Shown one piece after another: positions 7,998 to 16,936 of a stretch of DNA of 64,000 nucleotides. Numbering within the stretch: the first letter of the stretch is position 1; each line of letters begins with the position of its first letter. The position numbers were made by a program, and so were the translations under genes. Under the pieces are notes generated by a model that did no database searches, had not been told where the DNA came from, and worked only from the letters and a program-made list of their open reading frames with translations. The DNA comes from Bradyrhizobium viridifuturi (GTDB lineage Bacteria; Pseudomonadota; Alphaproteobacteria; Rhizobiales; Xanthobacteraceae), in contig NZ_LGTB01000021.1 of assembly GCF_001238275.1 (NCBI RefSeq), positions 1-64,000 on the forward strand, in the 5' to 3' direction.

Positions 7998-8011
7998 TTG
8001 CGGCAGATCAA
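7998..8011 (+). promoter_or_regulatory. FixK2-type site upstream of the 75-residue gene
   Basis: TTGCGGCAGATCAA, fitting TTG(A/C)-N6-TCAA. Near edge 64 bp before the ATG at 8076. Confidence 0.5.
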
Positions 8012-8075
8012 TGCGGGATCCTCGCCTCAATAGCAGCATTAGCGATCAAAGGATCAGCCCGTATGCGAGGGTGCC

Positions 8076-8303
8076 ATGCCATCATTTGACATTCGTTTCA
8101 TCAAGACCGTTTGCGACGACACCGGCCATGAACATCGCGCCTGCCAGGCGGCGTTCAAAGTCGATGCTGCGTCGCTCTCCGCCGCGGCGCAGCTGGCCGA
8201 GGCCGACTTCTGCAGACAGAAGGGTATCCGCGATTGGACGATCTTCGCGGATTCCATGGAGCTTCGCATGCCGTCAGCATCAGCCACCGCGTGGGGCGGC
8301 TGA
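8076..8303 (+). CDS. Small conserved hypothetical protein (75 aa)
   Basis: Begins MPSFDIRFIKTVCDDTGHEHRACQ and continues with an alanine-rich helical segment (VDAASLSAAAQLAEADFCRQKG) and WTIFADSMEL. It contains three cysteines but no recognisable family motif. Placed between two FixK2-type sites, 64 bp downstream of one of them. Probably a member of the micro-oxic regulon; function unknown. Confidence 0.6.
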   Translation: MPSFDIRFIKTVCDDTGHEHRACQAAFKVDAASLSAAAQLAEADFCRQKGIRDWTIFADSMELRMPSASATAWGG

Positions 8304-8338
8304 TCATCCAGACGACACGTCAACCGGTCTGACGGCGC

Positions 8339-8352
8339 TTGATCCATGTCAA
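8339..8352 (+). promoter_or_regulatory. FixK2-type site of the fixNOQP operon
   Basis: TTGATCCATGTCAA, perfect TTGA-N6-TCAA, 49 bp before the DUF6455 ATG. It should drive the DUF6455-fixNOQP transcript; a class II position (centre about -41) would leave a leader of roughly 15 bases. Confidence 0.85.
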
Positions 8353-8401
8353 TCAACGTTCGCGGCGATCCACTTAAAGCTTGGCCGAAAGAGGTGCGGA
8401 A

Positions 8402-8899
8402 ATGGCCGATCGACCAGACAGCAACAGCTCGCCACAATTCGAGAGTCTCCTAAGCCGCTTGCGAGCGTTTCTCAGCCGACAACGCGAATTCGATCTGATG
8501 AGCGCGCGGGAAGTCGATGAGATTGCCCACGAGCTCAATCTTCCTACGTCGGATCTTCGAGCTCTCGCCCGCCGCGGGGGCTCTCCCGAGCTGCTGAAAA
8601 AGCGTCTCGAGCATGCAGGCTTGTCGGAAGAAGCGCTCGCATTATCGAACAGCGATGTGCTGCGCGACCTGCAGCGGGTGTGCGGCCTTTGCCGCGAAAC
8701 GGCGCGCTGTGCCGCGGATATTGCGCGCGAAAGGCGAGCCAGTCCGGCCAAATACTGTCCGAACGAATTCACCCTGGTCGCGCTGACCCGCGACGTCAGC
8801 GTAGAGCGGCGTGGCGCGGGTATTGATGCCGATCAAGCGGCCGCCCGCGAGATCGTGATTTCCATGGCGTCATCGCCCCCAAAGAAAGCCTCCACATGA
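8402..8899 (+). CDS. DUF6455 family four-cysteine protein
   Basis: About 165 residues. The C-terminal half carries CGLCRETARC followed by KYCPNEFTL, the cysteine pattern typical of DUF6455 proteins. The N-terminal half is helical with a run LNLPTSDLRALARRG. ATG at 8402 follows gaaagaggt; a TTG seven codons earlier is possible. The stop overlaps the fixN start (ATGA), so it is the first gene of the cbb3 oxidase operon and translationally coupled. A role in oxidase assembly, metal handling or redox sensing is suggested by position only. Confidence 0.8.
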   Translation: MADRPDSNSSPQFESLLSRLRAFLSRQREFDLMSAREVDEIAHELNLPTSDLRALARRGGSPELLKKRLEHAGLSEEALALSNSDVLRDLQRVCGLCRETARCAADIARERRASPAKYCPNEFTLVALTRDVSVERRGAGIDADQAAAREIVISMASSPPKKAST

Positions 8900-10548
8900 C
8901 AAGTCCACCTTCTGTTGCAAAGTCCATGACGATGGGTGAGGCCGGCTTGGCGTCGGGGCTCGCGGTCTTTGCGTTCGTTAGCCTTCTCGGCGCGGCAATG
9001 GGGCACGACACGGCGTTCAGCTTCCATGCGGCGCTTGCTTGCGTCGCCAGTCTGGTTTCCGTGGTTGTGATCGGCAATCGCTATCTCGATCGTCCGGCCG
9101 AACTGCCGCCGGCGGAGATCGGTGGACGCCCCAACTATAATCTCGGACCGATCAAGTTTGCCTCCGCGATGGCGATGTTCTGGGGCATCGCCGGCTTCAC
9201 CGTGGGTTTGATCATCGCAACGCAGCTAGCGTGGCCAGTGCTCAACCTCGATCTGCCGTGGACGACGTTCGGCCGGCTGCGGCCGCTGCACACGTCTGCC
9301 GTGATCTTCGCCTTCGGCGGCAATGTCCTGATCGCGACCTCGTTCTATGTCGTGCAGAAGACCTGCCGCACGCGCCTCGCCGGCGACCTCGCGCCCTGGT
9401 TCGTGGTGGTAGGCTACAACTTCTTCATTCTGATCGCTGGCACCGGCTATCTGTTGGGCGTCACGCAGTCGAAGGAATATGCCGAGCCGGAATGGTACGC
9501 CGATCTCTGGCTGACGATCGTCTGGGTGACCTATCTGCTCGTGTTCCTGATGACGCTGGTGAAGCGCAAGGAACCCCACATCTTCGTCGCCAACTGGTTC
9601 TATCTCGCGTTCATCCTCACCATCGCGGTGCTCCATCTCGGCAACAACCCCGCATTGCCGGTCTCCTTCCTCGGCTCGAAGTCCTATATCGCCTGGGGCG
9701 GCGTGCAGGACGCGATGTTCCAGTGGTGGTACGGCCACAATGCGGTCGGCTTCTTCCTGACCGCCGGCTTCCTCGCGATCATGTATTACTTCATCCCGAA
9801 GCGGGCTGAGCGTCCGGTCTATTCCTACCGGCTGTCGATCATCCATTTCTGGGCGCTGATCTTCCTCTACATCTGGGCCGGCCCGCATCATCTGCATTAC
9901 ACGGCGCTGCCGGACTGGGCGCAGACCCTCGGCATGACCTTCTCGATCATGCTCTGGATGCCGTCCTGGGGCGGCATGATCAACGGCCTGATGACGCTGT
10001 CGGGTGCCTGGGACAAGCTGCGCACCGACCCGGTGCTCAGAATGATGGTGGTGTCGGTCGCCTTCTACGGCATGTCGACCTTCGAAGGCCCGATGATGTC
10101 GATCAAGGTCGTCAATTCGCTCAGCCACTACACTGACTGGACCATCGGGCACGTGCATTCGGGTGCGCTTGGTTGGGTCGGCTTCGTCTCGTTCGGCGCG
10201 CTCTACTGCCTGGTGCCTTGGCTGTGGAATCGCCAGCTTTACAGCTTGAAGCTCGTCAACTGGCACTTCTGGATCTCGACCATCGGCATCGTGCTTTACA
10301 TCTCCGCGATGTGGGTGTCGGGAATCCTGCAGGGCCTGATGTGGCGCGCCTACACCTCGCTCGGCTTCCTCGAATATTCCTTCATTGAATCCGTCGAGGC
10401 CATGCATCCCTTCTACATCATCCGTGCCGCCGGCGGCGCGCTGTTCCTGGTGGGGGCCCTGATCATGGCCTTCAATCTCTGGATGACGGTCAATGCCGGC
10501 CAAGCCAGCGAAACCGAGGGGGCCGGTGCCCTCCAGCCTGCCGAATAG
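8896..10548 (+). CDS. fixN: cbb3-type cytochrome c oxidase subunit I
   Basis: Catalytic subunit of the high-affinity oxidase, carrying low-spin haem b and the haem b3-CuB site. 550 residues with about 12 membrane helices. Visible ligand motifs: LHTSAVIF with His132, QWWYGHNAVGFF with His281, the HHLHYTALPDW stretch, and HVHSG with His419 and His421. Length is normal for FixN/CcoN. It is coupled to the upstream DUF6455 gene and followed after 8 bp by fixO. Expressed from the FixK2-type site at 8339. Confidence 0.97.
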   Translation: MTSPPSVAKSMTMGEAGLASGLAVFAFVSLLGAAMGHDTAFSFHAALACVASLVSVVVIGNRYLDRPAELPPAEIGGRPNYNLGPIKFASAMAMFWGIAGFTVGLIIATQLAWPVLNLDLPWTTFGRLRPLHTSAVIFAFGGNVLIATSFYVVQKTCRTRLAGDLAPWFVVVGYNFFILIAGTGYLLGVTQSKEYAEPEWYADLWLTIVWVTYLLVFLMTLVKRKEPHIFVANWFYLAFILTIAVLHLGNNPALPVSFLGSKSYIAWGGVQDAMFQWWYGHNAVGFFLTAGFLAIMYYFIPKRAERPVYSYRLSIIHFWALIFLYIWAGPHHLHYTALPDWAQTLGMTFSIMLWMPSWGGMINGLMTLSGAWDKLRTDPVLRMMVVSVAFYGMSTFEGPMMSIKVVNSLSHYTDWTIGHVHSGALGWVGFVSFGALYCLVPWLWNRQLYSLKLVNWHFWISTIGIVLYISAMWVSGILQGLMWRAYTSLGFLEYSFIESVEAMHPFYIIRAAGGALFLVGALIMAFNLWMTVNAGQASETEGAGALQPAE

Positions 10549-10556
10549 GTTAGCCA

Positions 10557-11291
10557 ATGTCCCTCTGGAATCGACACAAGGTCTTTGAGAAGAACTCGAT
10601 CATCCTGATCGTGGGCATTCTCGTCGTCATTGCGATTGGCGGGCTCGTCGAGATCACGCCGCTGTTCTACCTGAAGAGCACGATCGAGGTGGTCGACGGT
10701 GTGCGGCCCTATACGCCGCTCGAGCTTGCCGGCCGCAACATCTATGTTCGCGAGGGTTGCTATCTCTGCCATTCGCAGATGATCCGTCCTCTGCGCGACG
10801 AGGTCGAGCGCTACGGCCATTATTCGCTCGCTGCGGAGAGCATGTACGACCACCCGTTCCAGTGGGGTTCGAAGCGCACCGGACCGGATTTGGCGCGCGT
10901 GGGCGGCAAGTATTCTGACGATTGGCACGTCACGCACCTGATCAATCCGCGGTCGATTGTCCCGCAATCGGTGATGCCCGGATATCCTTCGCTGGCAAAG
11001 ACGGAACTCGATCCGTCCGATATCGTGGCCCATCTGCGGACGAGCCGCGCGGTCGGCGTGCCCTATACCGAGGACCAGATCGCCAACGCGGTGGCCGATC
11101 TGAAGGCGCAGACCGATCCTGACAACCCCGGCTCGGACGCGTTCCAGAAGCGCTATCCGAAGGCCCTGGTCCGCAACTTCGACGGCAAGGCCGGCAATCC
11201 GACCGAACTCGACGCGCTGATCGCCTATCTGCAGATGCTCGGCACGCTCGTCGACTTCAAGCTCTACAACGAAAAAGCCAATTTGCGCTGA
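10557..11291 (+). CDS. fixO: cbb3-type cytochrome c oxidase subunit II (mono-haem)
   Basis: Membrane-anchored mono-haem cytochrome c of the cbb3 oxidase. 244 residues: N-terminal anchor helix (about 14-34), then the haem c motif CYLCH at 68-72 and later PQSVMPGYP supplying the Met axial ligand. Start ATG 8 bp after fixN. Delivers electrons from FixP to FixN. Confidence 0.96.
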   Translation: MSLWNRHKVFEKNSIILIVGILVVIAIGGLVEITPLFYLKSTIEVVDGVRPYTPLELAGRNIYVREGCYLCHSQMIRPLRDEVERYGHYSLAAESMYDHPFQWGSKRTGPDLARVGGKYSDDWHVTHLINPRSIVPQSVMPGYPSLAKTELDPSDIVAHLRTSRAVGVPYTEDQIANAVADLKAQTDPDNPGSDAFQKRYPKALVRNFDGKAGNPTELDALIAYLQMLGTLVDFKLYNEKANLR

Positions 11292-11301
11292 GGTGACGAG
11301 C

Positions 11302-11466
11302 ATGAAAGCGATCATTCAAATCGAGAGCTTGGCATCGAGCCTGATCAGCACGCTTTGGACGCCGATCTTCGTTGGAATCTTCATCGCCATCGTCGGCTAC
11401 GCGCTTTGGCCCCGCAACAGAACCCAATTCGACGCCGCGGCCCGCATGCCGTTGCGTGAGGACTGA
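11302..11466 (+). CDS. fixQ: cbb3-type oxidase small subunit
   Basis: 54-residue single-helix subunit (ISTLWTPIFVGIFIAIVGYALWP then a polar tail), the usual size for FixQ/CcoQ. It lies between fixO and fixP, 10 bp after fixO and 6 bp before fixP. Helps stabilise FixP in the complex (family knowledge). Confidence 0.93.
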   Translation: MKAIIQIESLASSLISTLWTPIFVGIFIAIVGYALWPRNRTQFDAAARMPLRED

Positions 11467-11472
11467 CCGATC

Positions 11473-12345
11473 ATGAGCGAGCACGACGAGATTGACCGCG
11501 TTTCCGGCCGCAGCACGACCGGCCATGAGTGGGATGGCATCAAGGAGCTCAATACGCCGCTGCCGCGGTGGTGGGTCCTGACGTTCTACGCCACGATCAT
11601 CTGGGCGATTGGCTACTGGGTCGTCTATCCGGCTTGGCCGCTGGTCTCAGGCTACACCACCGGCCTGTTCCAGTATTCGACCCGCGCGAGTGTCGTCACC
11701 GACCTTGCCGATCTCGAGAAGCTGCGCGGCGAAAAGATGGCGGTGCTCGGCAACGCGTCGCTGGCCGACATCGAGAAGGATCCGGCCCTGCTGGCGTTGG
11801 CCCGCGCGCGTGGCAAGACCGTGTTTGCCGACAATTGCGCGCCCTGCCATGGCAGCGGCGGCGCCGGCGCGAAAGGGTATCCCAACCTGAACGATGACGA
11901 CTGGCTGTGGGGCGGCTCGCTCGACCAGATCATGCAGACGATCCAGTTCGGTGCCCGCTCCGGACACGCAAAGACGCACGAAGGGCAGATGCTCGCGTTC
12001 GGTCGTGACGGGGTTCTGAAGAAGGACGAGATCGTCACCGTCGCCAATTATGTTCGCTCGCTTTCCGGCCTCTCCACCGCGCCGAAGTTCGACGCCGCTG
12101 CAGGAAAGAAGATCTTCACCGAGAACTGCACGAGCTGCCATGGTGACAACGCCAAGGGTAACCCGGAATTCGGTGCGCCGAACCTGACCGACAAGATCTG
12201 GCTTTATGGTTCCGATGAGGAGACGTTGGTCGAAACTATCACCAATGGACGTGCGGGCGTCATGCCGGCCTGGGTCGGCCGCCTCGACCCGGTCACCGTC
12301 AAGGCGCTGGCGGTCTATGTGCACTCGTTGGGTGGTGGCAAGTAG
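11473..12345 (+). CDS. fixP: cbb3-type cytochrome c oxidase subunit III (di-haem)
   Basis: Di-haem cytochrome c that takes electrons from the bc1 complex. 290 residues: one N-terminal helix around WWVLTFYATIIWAIGYWVVYP, haem motif CAPCH at 122-126 and CTSCH at 219-223, with GVMPAWVGRL near the C-terminus. Last gene of fixNOQP. The fixGHIS promoter site begins 27 bp after its stop. Confidence 0.96.
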   Translation: MSEHDEIDRVSGRSTTGHEWDGIKELNTPLPRWWVLTFYATIIWAIGYWVVYPAWPLVSGYTTGLFQYSTRASVVTDLADLEKLRGEKMAVLGNASLADIEKDPALLALARARGKTVFADNCAPCHGSGGAGAKGYPNLNDDDWLWGGSLDQIMQTIQFGARSGHAKTHEGQMLAFGRDGVLKKDEIVTVANYVRSLSGLSTAPKFDAAAGKKIFTENCTSCHGDNAKGNPEFGAPNLTDKIWLYGSDEETLVETITNGRAGVMPAWVGRLDPVTVKALAVYVHSLGGGK

Positions 12346-12372
12346 CCGACGCCGGAGTCCACCCGGGGACCG

Positions 12373-12386
12373 TTGATCGAGGTCAA
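12373..12386 (+). promoter_or_regulatory. FixK2-type site of the fixGHIS operon
   Basis: TTGATCGAGGTCAA, perfect TTGA-N6-TCAA, 55 bp before the fixG ATG. Confidence 0.85.
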
Positions 12387-12441
12387 TTGGCCCCCGGCGC
12401 AGGGATGTAGGCTTCAATCGAAGCCTCATTCGAGCAGACCG

Positions 12442-13899
12442 ATGAACAAGCCCGTGTTGCCTGATGATCTCATAACCGACGAAGACGGACCGCTCTACGC
12501 GCCCCGCAAGAAGGTGTACCCGCAGAGCGTCTCGGGACGGTTCCGCTCGATCAAATGGCGGCTGATGGCCGTTTGCCTCGGCGTCTATTACCTGTTGCCC
12601 TTCGTGCGTTGGCATCGCGGTCTCGGGGCACCTGACCAGGCGGTGCTGATCGATTTCCCCAACCGCCGTTTCTATTTCTTCTTCATCGAACTGTGGCCGC
12701 AGGAGGTCTACTACTTCACCGGCCTGTTGGTGCTGGCTGCGCTGACCCTGTTCCTGATGAACGCGCTGGGCGGCCGGATCTGGTGCGGCTATCTCTGCCC
12801 GCAGACCGTGTGGACCGATCTGTTCTATGCGGTCGAGCGCCTGGTTGAAGGCGACCGCCGCGCCCAGATCAAGGCCGATGCAGGCCCGATGACCGCAAAG
12901 CGTGCCGGTCGCCGCGTACTGAAGCACGCGATCTGGCTGATGATTGCCTGGTGGACCGGCGGAGCCTGGGTGCTCTATTTCGCCGATGCGCCGACGCTGG
13001 TTCGCGATTTGGCGACCTTTCACGCTCCGGTTATTGCCTATGTCTGGATCGCGATCCTGACCGCGTCGACTTACTTGTTGGCTGGCTACATGCGCGAGCA
13101 GGTCTGCGTCTACATGTGCCCATGGCCTCGAATTCAGGCGGCGTTGACCGACGAATGGGCGCTCAACGTCACCTACAAGTATGATCGCGGCGAGCCGCGC
13201 TGCTCGGTGAAGAAGGCGTTTGACATCCGCGCGCTCGGCGACAAGGCGGGCGACTGCATCGACTGCAACCAGTGCGTCGCGGTGTGTCCGACCGGGATCG
13301 ACATCCGTCATGGTGCGCAACTCGGCTGCATCCAGTGCGGCCTGTGCATCGATGCCTGCGACGCCGTCATGACCAAGGTCAGTCGCAAGACCGGCCTCAT
13401 CGGGTACGACAACGACATCAATGTTCAGCGCCGCGTCGCGGGCCAGGAGGAGATCTTCAAGCCGGTTCGGGCTCGAACGGTCGTCTATGCCGGCCTGATC
13501 GCCCTGGTCTGCGCATTGATGCTCTACGCCTTGATGTCGCGGACCTTGCTCGACGTTAATGTGCTGCACGACCGCAACCCGATCGCAGTGCGGCTCAGCG
13601 ACGGCGGAATCCGCAACGGATATACGCTGCGCTTCCTCAACAAGCGCGGTTTTGATCGTGTGATCACGATCGATGTCGACGGCCCGGCGGATGCCAAGCT
13701 TCACGTCATTGGCGCGGATTCCGTGACGCCGGACCGGCCGATGATCGTCCTTGCGCGCGACACGACCACCGAGATGCGCGTGCTGGTGACGGCGCCGTTC
13801 GATGAAAAGGCGGAAAAATCCGTGCCGGTCACTTTCCGCGTCACAGACATCGGTCTCGGAGAAGTCGCGTCCGCAACCGACCACTTCGTTCTTCCATAA
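12442..13899 (+). CDS. fixG: cbb3 oxidase assembly ferredoxin-like membrane protein FixG/CcoG
   Basis: 485 residues; assembly factor thought to reduce copper for the oxidase. Membrane helices in the N-terminal half, with WCGYLCPQTVW between them. Two 4Fe-4S motifs: Cys272, 275, 278, 282 (CIDCNQCVAVCP) and Cys296, 299, 302, 306 (CIQCGLCIDAC). A C-terminal Ig-like periplasmic domain follows. ATG at 12442 is chosen over the in-frame upstream start, which would overlap the regulatory site. Confidence 0.95.
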   Translation: MNKPVLPDDLITDEDGPLYAPRKKVYPQSVSGRFRSIKWRLMAVCLGVYYLLPFVRWHRGLGAPDQAVLIDFPNRRFYFFFIELWPQEVYYFTGLLVLAALTLFLMNALGGRIWCGYLCPQTVWTDLFYAVERLVEGDRRAQIKADAGPMTAKRAGRRVLKHAIWLMIAWWTGGAWVLYFADAPTLVRDLATFHAPVIAYVWIAILTASTYLLAGYMREQVCVYMCPWPRIQAALTDEWALNVTYKYDRGEPRCSVKKAFDIRALGDKAGDCIDCNQCVAVCPTGIDIRHGAQLGCIQCGLCIDACDAVMTKVSRKTGLIGYDNDINVQRRVAGQEEIFKPVRARTVVYAGLIALVCALMLYALMSRTLLDVNVLHDRNPIAVRLSDGGIRNGYTLRFLNKRGFDRVITIDVDGPADAKLHVIGADSVTPDRPMIVLARDTTTEMRVLVTAPFDEKAEKSVPVTFRVTDIGLGEVASATDHFVLP

Positions 13900-13914
13900 C
13901 GGCGGAATTCGATC

Positions 13915-14415
13915 ATGGCAGCCACAAGTCCAGCCGCGCGACCCATTACCGGGCGTTTTGTCCTGATCACGACGATCGCATTCTTCGCAGTCGTCATCAC
14001 CGTGAATATGGTGATGATGCGCCTTGCCATTACGACGCTGCCGGGCACCGAGGTCGATAGCGCCTACAGCGCCAGCCTCGCCTATCAGCGCGAGATCGTG
14101 GCAGCGCGGCAGCAGAACGAGCGCGGCTGGCAGGTCCAGGCACATATCGACCGGCGGCCCGACGGCGCCGCCGCGGTCGCGATCGAGGCGCGCGACCATG
14201 CGGGCGCGCCCCTGACGGGAATGAACTTCCTTGCCCGTCTCGAACGTCCCACCGACCGCCGCGCTGACCGGACTATCGAGGTCACGGCAGCCGATCCTGG
14301 AAGCTTTCATGGCCACGCCGATGGCGTTCTCGCAGGGCAGTGGGATCTCGTGATCGAGGGCGATGCCGACGGCCGGCGCATGTTCCTGTCGAAGAACCGT
14401 ATCGTCCTGAACTGA
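13915..14415 (+). CDS. fixH: cbb3 oxidase assembly protein FixH
   Basis: 166 residues with one N-terminal membrane helix (FVLITTIAFFAVVITVNMVM) and a periplasmic domain that includes AYSASLAYQREI. Matches FixH/CcoH in size, topology and position between fixG and fixI. Required for stable oxidase assembly (family knowledge). Confidence 0.93.
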   Translation: MAATSPAARPITGRFVLITTIAFFAVVITVNMVMMRLAITTLPGTEVDSAYSASLAYQREIVAARQQNERGWQVQAHIDRRPDGAAAVAIEARDHAGAPLTGMNFLARLERPTDRRADRTIEVTAADPGSFHGHADGVLAGQWDLVIEGDADGRRMFLSKNRIVLN

Positions 14416-14425
14416 AGGTGCCCGC

Positions 14426-16612
14426 ATGCAGGCGGAGATCGATTTTTCACACTATCTGAAGAGCGCGGGCTCCGGGCTCATCCATCTCGATCTCGCGGTC
14501 GAAGGCATCAACTGCGCGGGCTGCATGGCCAAGATCGAGCGCAATCTGTCGACCATACCCGACGTCACCTCGGCCCGCGTGAACCTGACCGACAGTCGTC
14601 TCGCACTGGAATGGAAGGCGGGCGCCGTTGATCCGGCGTTGTTCGTGAACAGGCTCGCCGAGCTCGGCTACAAGGCCTATCCATTCGAGCGGGATGATGC
14701 CGAAACGCTAGAAGCGCAGCGCGCGCAGGGTCTGTTGCGCCGGCTAGGCGTCGCCGCCTTCGCGGCCATGAACGTGATGATGTTGTCGATCCCGGTGTGG
14801 TCCGGCAACGTTTCGGACATGCTGCCGGAACAGCGCGACTTCTTCCACTGGCTGTCGGCGCTGATCGTGCTGCCGGCTGCCGCGTATTCGGCTCAGCCCT
14901 TCTTCTCGTCGGCGCTGTCAGCGCTGCGGGCGCGCGGTGTCAATATGGATGTGCCGATCAGCATCGGCATCGTGCTGGCGTTGGCGACCTCGGTGATTGA
15001 GACCGTCAATCATGCCGAGCATGCCTATTTTGACGCGGCGATCATGCTGATCGCATTCCTGCTTGCGGGCCGCTATCTCGATCAGAACATGCGGCGGCGT
15101 ACGCGTGCGTTTGCCGGCAACCTTGCCGCGTTGAAGTCCGAGACAGCAACAAAGTTCATCAGCCCGACCGAGATCCGAACCGTCCCGGCGGCCGCGATCC
15201 AGCCGGGCGACATCGTGCTGCTGCGGCCCGGCGAGCGCTGCGCGGTCGATGGCAACGTGATCGAGGGGCGCTCGGAGGTCGATCAGAGCCTCATCACGGG
15301 CGAGACCTTGCCGGCGACCGTCACGCCCGGCAGCGCCGTGTTCGCGGGTACGCTGGTTCGTTCCGGCACGTTGCGCGTCCGTGCGTCCGCGGCCTCGGGC
15401 GGCACGCTGCTCGACGAGATCTCCAGGCTGCTCGATCACGCGCTGCAGGCACGCTCCCGCTACCTGCGCCTGGCCGAGCGTGCATCAAGGCTTTACGCGC
15501 CGGTCGTGCACGCCACCGCGTTTCTGACGATGCTTGGCTGGCTGGCCTGTGGCGCGAGCTTTCATGATTCGATCGTGACGGCGATTGCGGTCCTGATCAT
15601 CACGTGTCCCTGCGCGCTGGGTCTTGCCATTCCGGCGGTACAGACCGTGGCCTCCGGCGCGCTGTTCGGTTCGGGCGTGCTGCTCAATGCCGGCGATGCG
15701 ATCGAGCGAACCGCCGAGATCGACCGCGTGATCTTCGACAAGACCGGGACATTGACCTTGCCTGAGCTCGATGTCGCCAATCTCGCCGATATTCCCGGCG
15801 AAGTCGTCGGCCTTGCCGGCCGGCTCGCGTTGTCGAGCCGCCACCCGGTCGCTGCCGCCGTCGCACGCAAGGCGGGAGCGGCCTCGCCGCTGCCTAACAT
15901 CCAGGAAGAGCCGGGGCAGGGCGTTTACGGCCTTCACGAAGGAAGCCCGATCCGCCTCGGCCGTCCATCCTTCTGCGGCGCCGACGATCTCGCCAACGAG
16001 ATACTGTGTCGCGATCCTGAAGCCTCGGTGGTCGCTTTCAGGTATGGCGAGTTCAAATACGTCTTTGCGGTTCGGCAGCGGTTGCGGGCGGATGCGGCCG
16101 ATGTGGTGGCCGAGCTGGCACGCATGGGCATCGCCGTCGAGATCGTGTCCGGTGATCGTGAGCCGGCGGTCAGGGTCGCGGCCGAGCAGCTCGGGGTGCA
16201 TGAATGGCGAGCCGGGGTCTCGCCGGTCGACAAGATCGCCCGGATCGAGGAGCTGGCGCGTCAGGGATGCAAGGTGCTGATGGTCGGAGACGGCTTGAAC
16301 GATGCACCGGCATTGGCCGCGGCGCACGCCTCGATGTCGCCCGTTACGGCCACGCATATGAGTCAGGCGGTCGCCGATGCTGTTTTCCTCGGCGAGCGCA
16401 TTGCACCGGTGCTGGCTGCGGTCAAGGTGTCCCGCAAGGCGCTGCGTCTCATGAGGCAGAATCTCTGGCTGGCCGTGGTCTACAATGTGCTGGCCGTGCC
16501 GATCGCGATCGCCGGCCTGGTCACTCCTCTGATTGCCGCGGCGGCGATGTCGGGCTCGTCGATCATCGTGATGCTCAATGCGCTGAGGGCGCGAGCGCGG
16601 GAGGCGGTCTGA
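14426..16612 (+). CDS. fixI: Copper-transporting P1B-type ATPase FixI/CcoI
   Basis: 728 residues; exports copper for the oxidase CuB site. An N-terminal metal-binding domain has GINCAGC (Cys30, Cys33). The membrane metal site is CPC at 394-396. Catalytic Asp438 lies in DKTGTL, the HP motif of the nucleotide domain in SSRHPV, and the hinge motif GDGLNDAP starts at Gly621. The stop shares one base with the fixS start. Confidence 0.96.
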   Translation: MQAEIDFSHYLKSAGSGLIHLDLAVEGINCAGCMAKIERNLSTIPDVTSARVNLTDSRLALEWKAGAVDPALFVNRLAELGYKAYPFERDDAETLEAQRAQGLLRRLGVAAFAAMNVMMLSIPVWSGNVSDMLPEQRDFFHWLSALIVLPAAAYSAQPFFSSALSALRARGVNMDVPISIGIVLALATSVIETVNHAEHAYFDAAIMLIAFLLAGRYLDQNMRRRTRAFAGNLAALKSETATKFISPTEIRTVPAAAIQPGDIVLLRPGERCAVDGNVIEGRSEVDQSLITGETLPATVTPGSAVFAGTLVRSGTLRVRASAASGGTLLDEISRLLDHALQARSRYLRLAERASRLYAPVVHATAFLTMLGWLACGASFHDSIVTAIAVLIITCPCALGLAIPAVQTVASGALFGSGVLLNAGDAIERTAEIDRVIFDKTGTLTLPELDVANLADIPGEVVGLAGRLALSSRHPVAAAVARKAGAASPLPNIQEEPGQGVYGLHEGSPIRLGRPSFCGADDLANEILCRDPEASVVAFRYGEFKYVFAVRQRLRADAADVVAELARMGIAVEIVSGDREPAVRVAAEQLGVHEWRAGVSPVDKIARIEELARQGCKVLMVGDGLNDAPALAAAHASMSPVTATHMSQAVADAVFLGERIAPVLAAVKVSRKALRLMRQNLWLAVVYNVLAVPIAIAGLVTPLIAAAAMSGSSIIVMLNALRARAREAV

Positions 16613-16779
16613 TGGAAGTCTTGATCATCCTGGTGCCGCTTGCTCTCTCGCTCGGCTTTGTTGGCCTGCTCGGCTTCCTCTGGTCACTGAAGAGCGGACA
16701 GTATGACGATCTCGACGGCGCGGCCTGGCGAGCCATCGCTGATGACGAGCCGGCAAGCGATCACGGTCGATCCAAATAG
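16612..16779 (+). CDS. fixS: cbb3 oxidase maturation protein FixS/CcoS
   Basis: 55 residues: one membrane helix (EVLIILVPLALSLGFVGLLGFLWSL) then the conserved acidic GQYDDLDGAAWRA segment typical of CcoS. One-base overlap with fixI. Needed for cofactor insertion into FixN (family knowledge). Confidence 0.93.
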   Translation: MEVLIILVPLALSLGFVGLLGFLWSLKSGQYDDLDGAAWRAIADDEPASDHGRSK

Positions 16780-16934
16780 TGAAAATACACCAGTGAGATC
16801 GCGGACGCGATAGTCAGCGCCGTGCTAGCGAGCGCCAGAATCAGCGTCCAGTCGTTTCGCCTGCCGGATCGTGCGGCATGCGACCGCATGTTCAAGACAG
16901 AAATCAGTTTGCTGATGGAGGCGAGCCGCGCCAT
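16761..16934 (-). CDS. Small membrane protein (57 aa)
   Basis: Begins MARLASISKLISVLNMRSHAAR and ends in one hydrophobic segment (WTLILALASTALTIASAISLVYF). The ATG is two bases after the stop of the preceding minus-strand gene, indicating a two-gene unit. The 3' end overlaps the fixS 3' end by 19 bp, tail to tail. Function unknown. Confidence 0.45.
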   Translation of the reverse strand: MARLASISKLISVLNMRSHAARSGRRNDWTLILALASTALTIASAISLVYFHYLDRP

Positions 16935-16936
16935 GG

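Noticed and set aside
9226..10557. A 443-codon minus-strand open frame opposite fixN
   Set aside because: Its composition (Arg/His/Glu-rich, no folds) is that of antisense to a GC-rich gene, while the plus strand encodes an unmistakable FixN.
11647..14427. A 926-codon minus-strand open frame across fixP, fixG and fixH
   Set aside because: Pure antisense of three recognised genes; long only because high GC removes stop codons.
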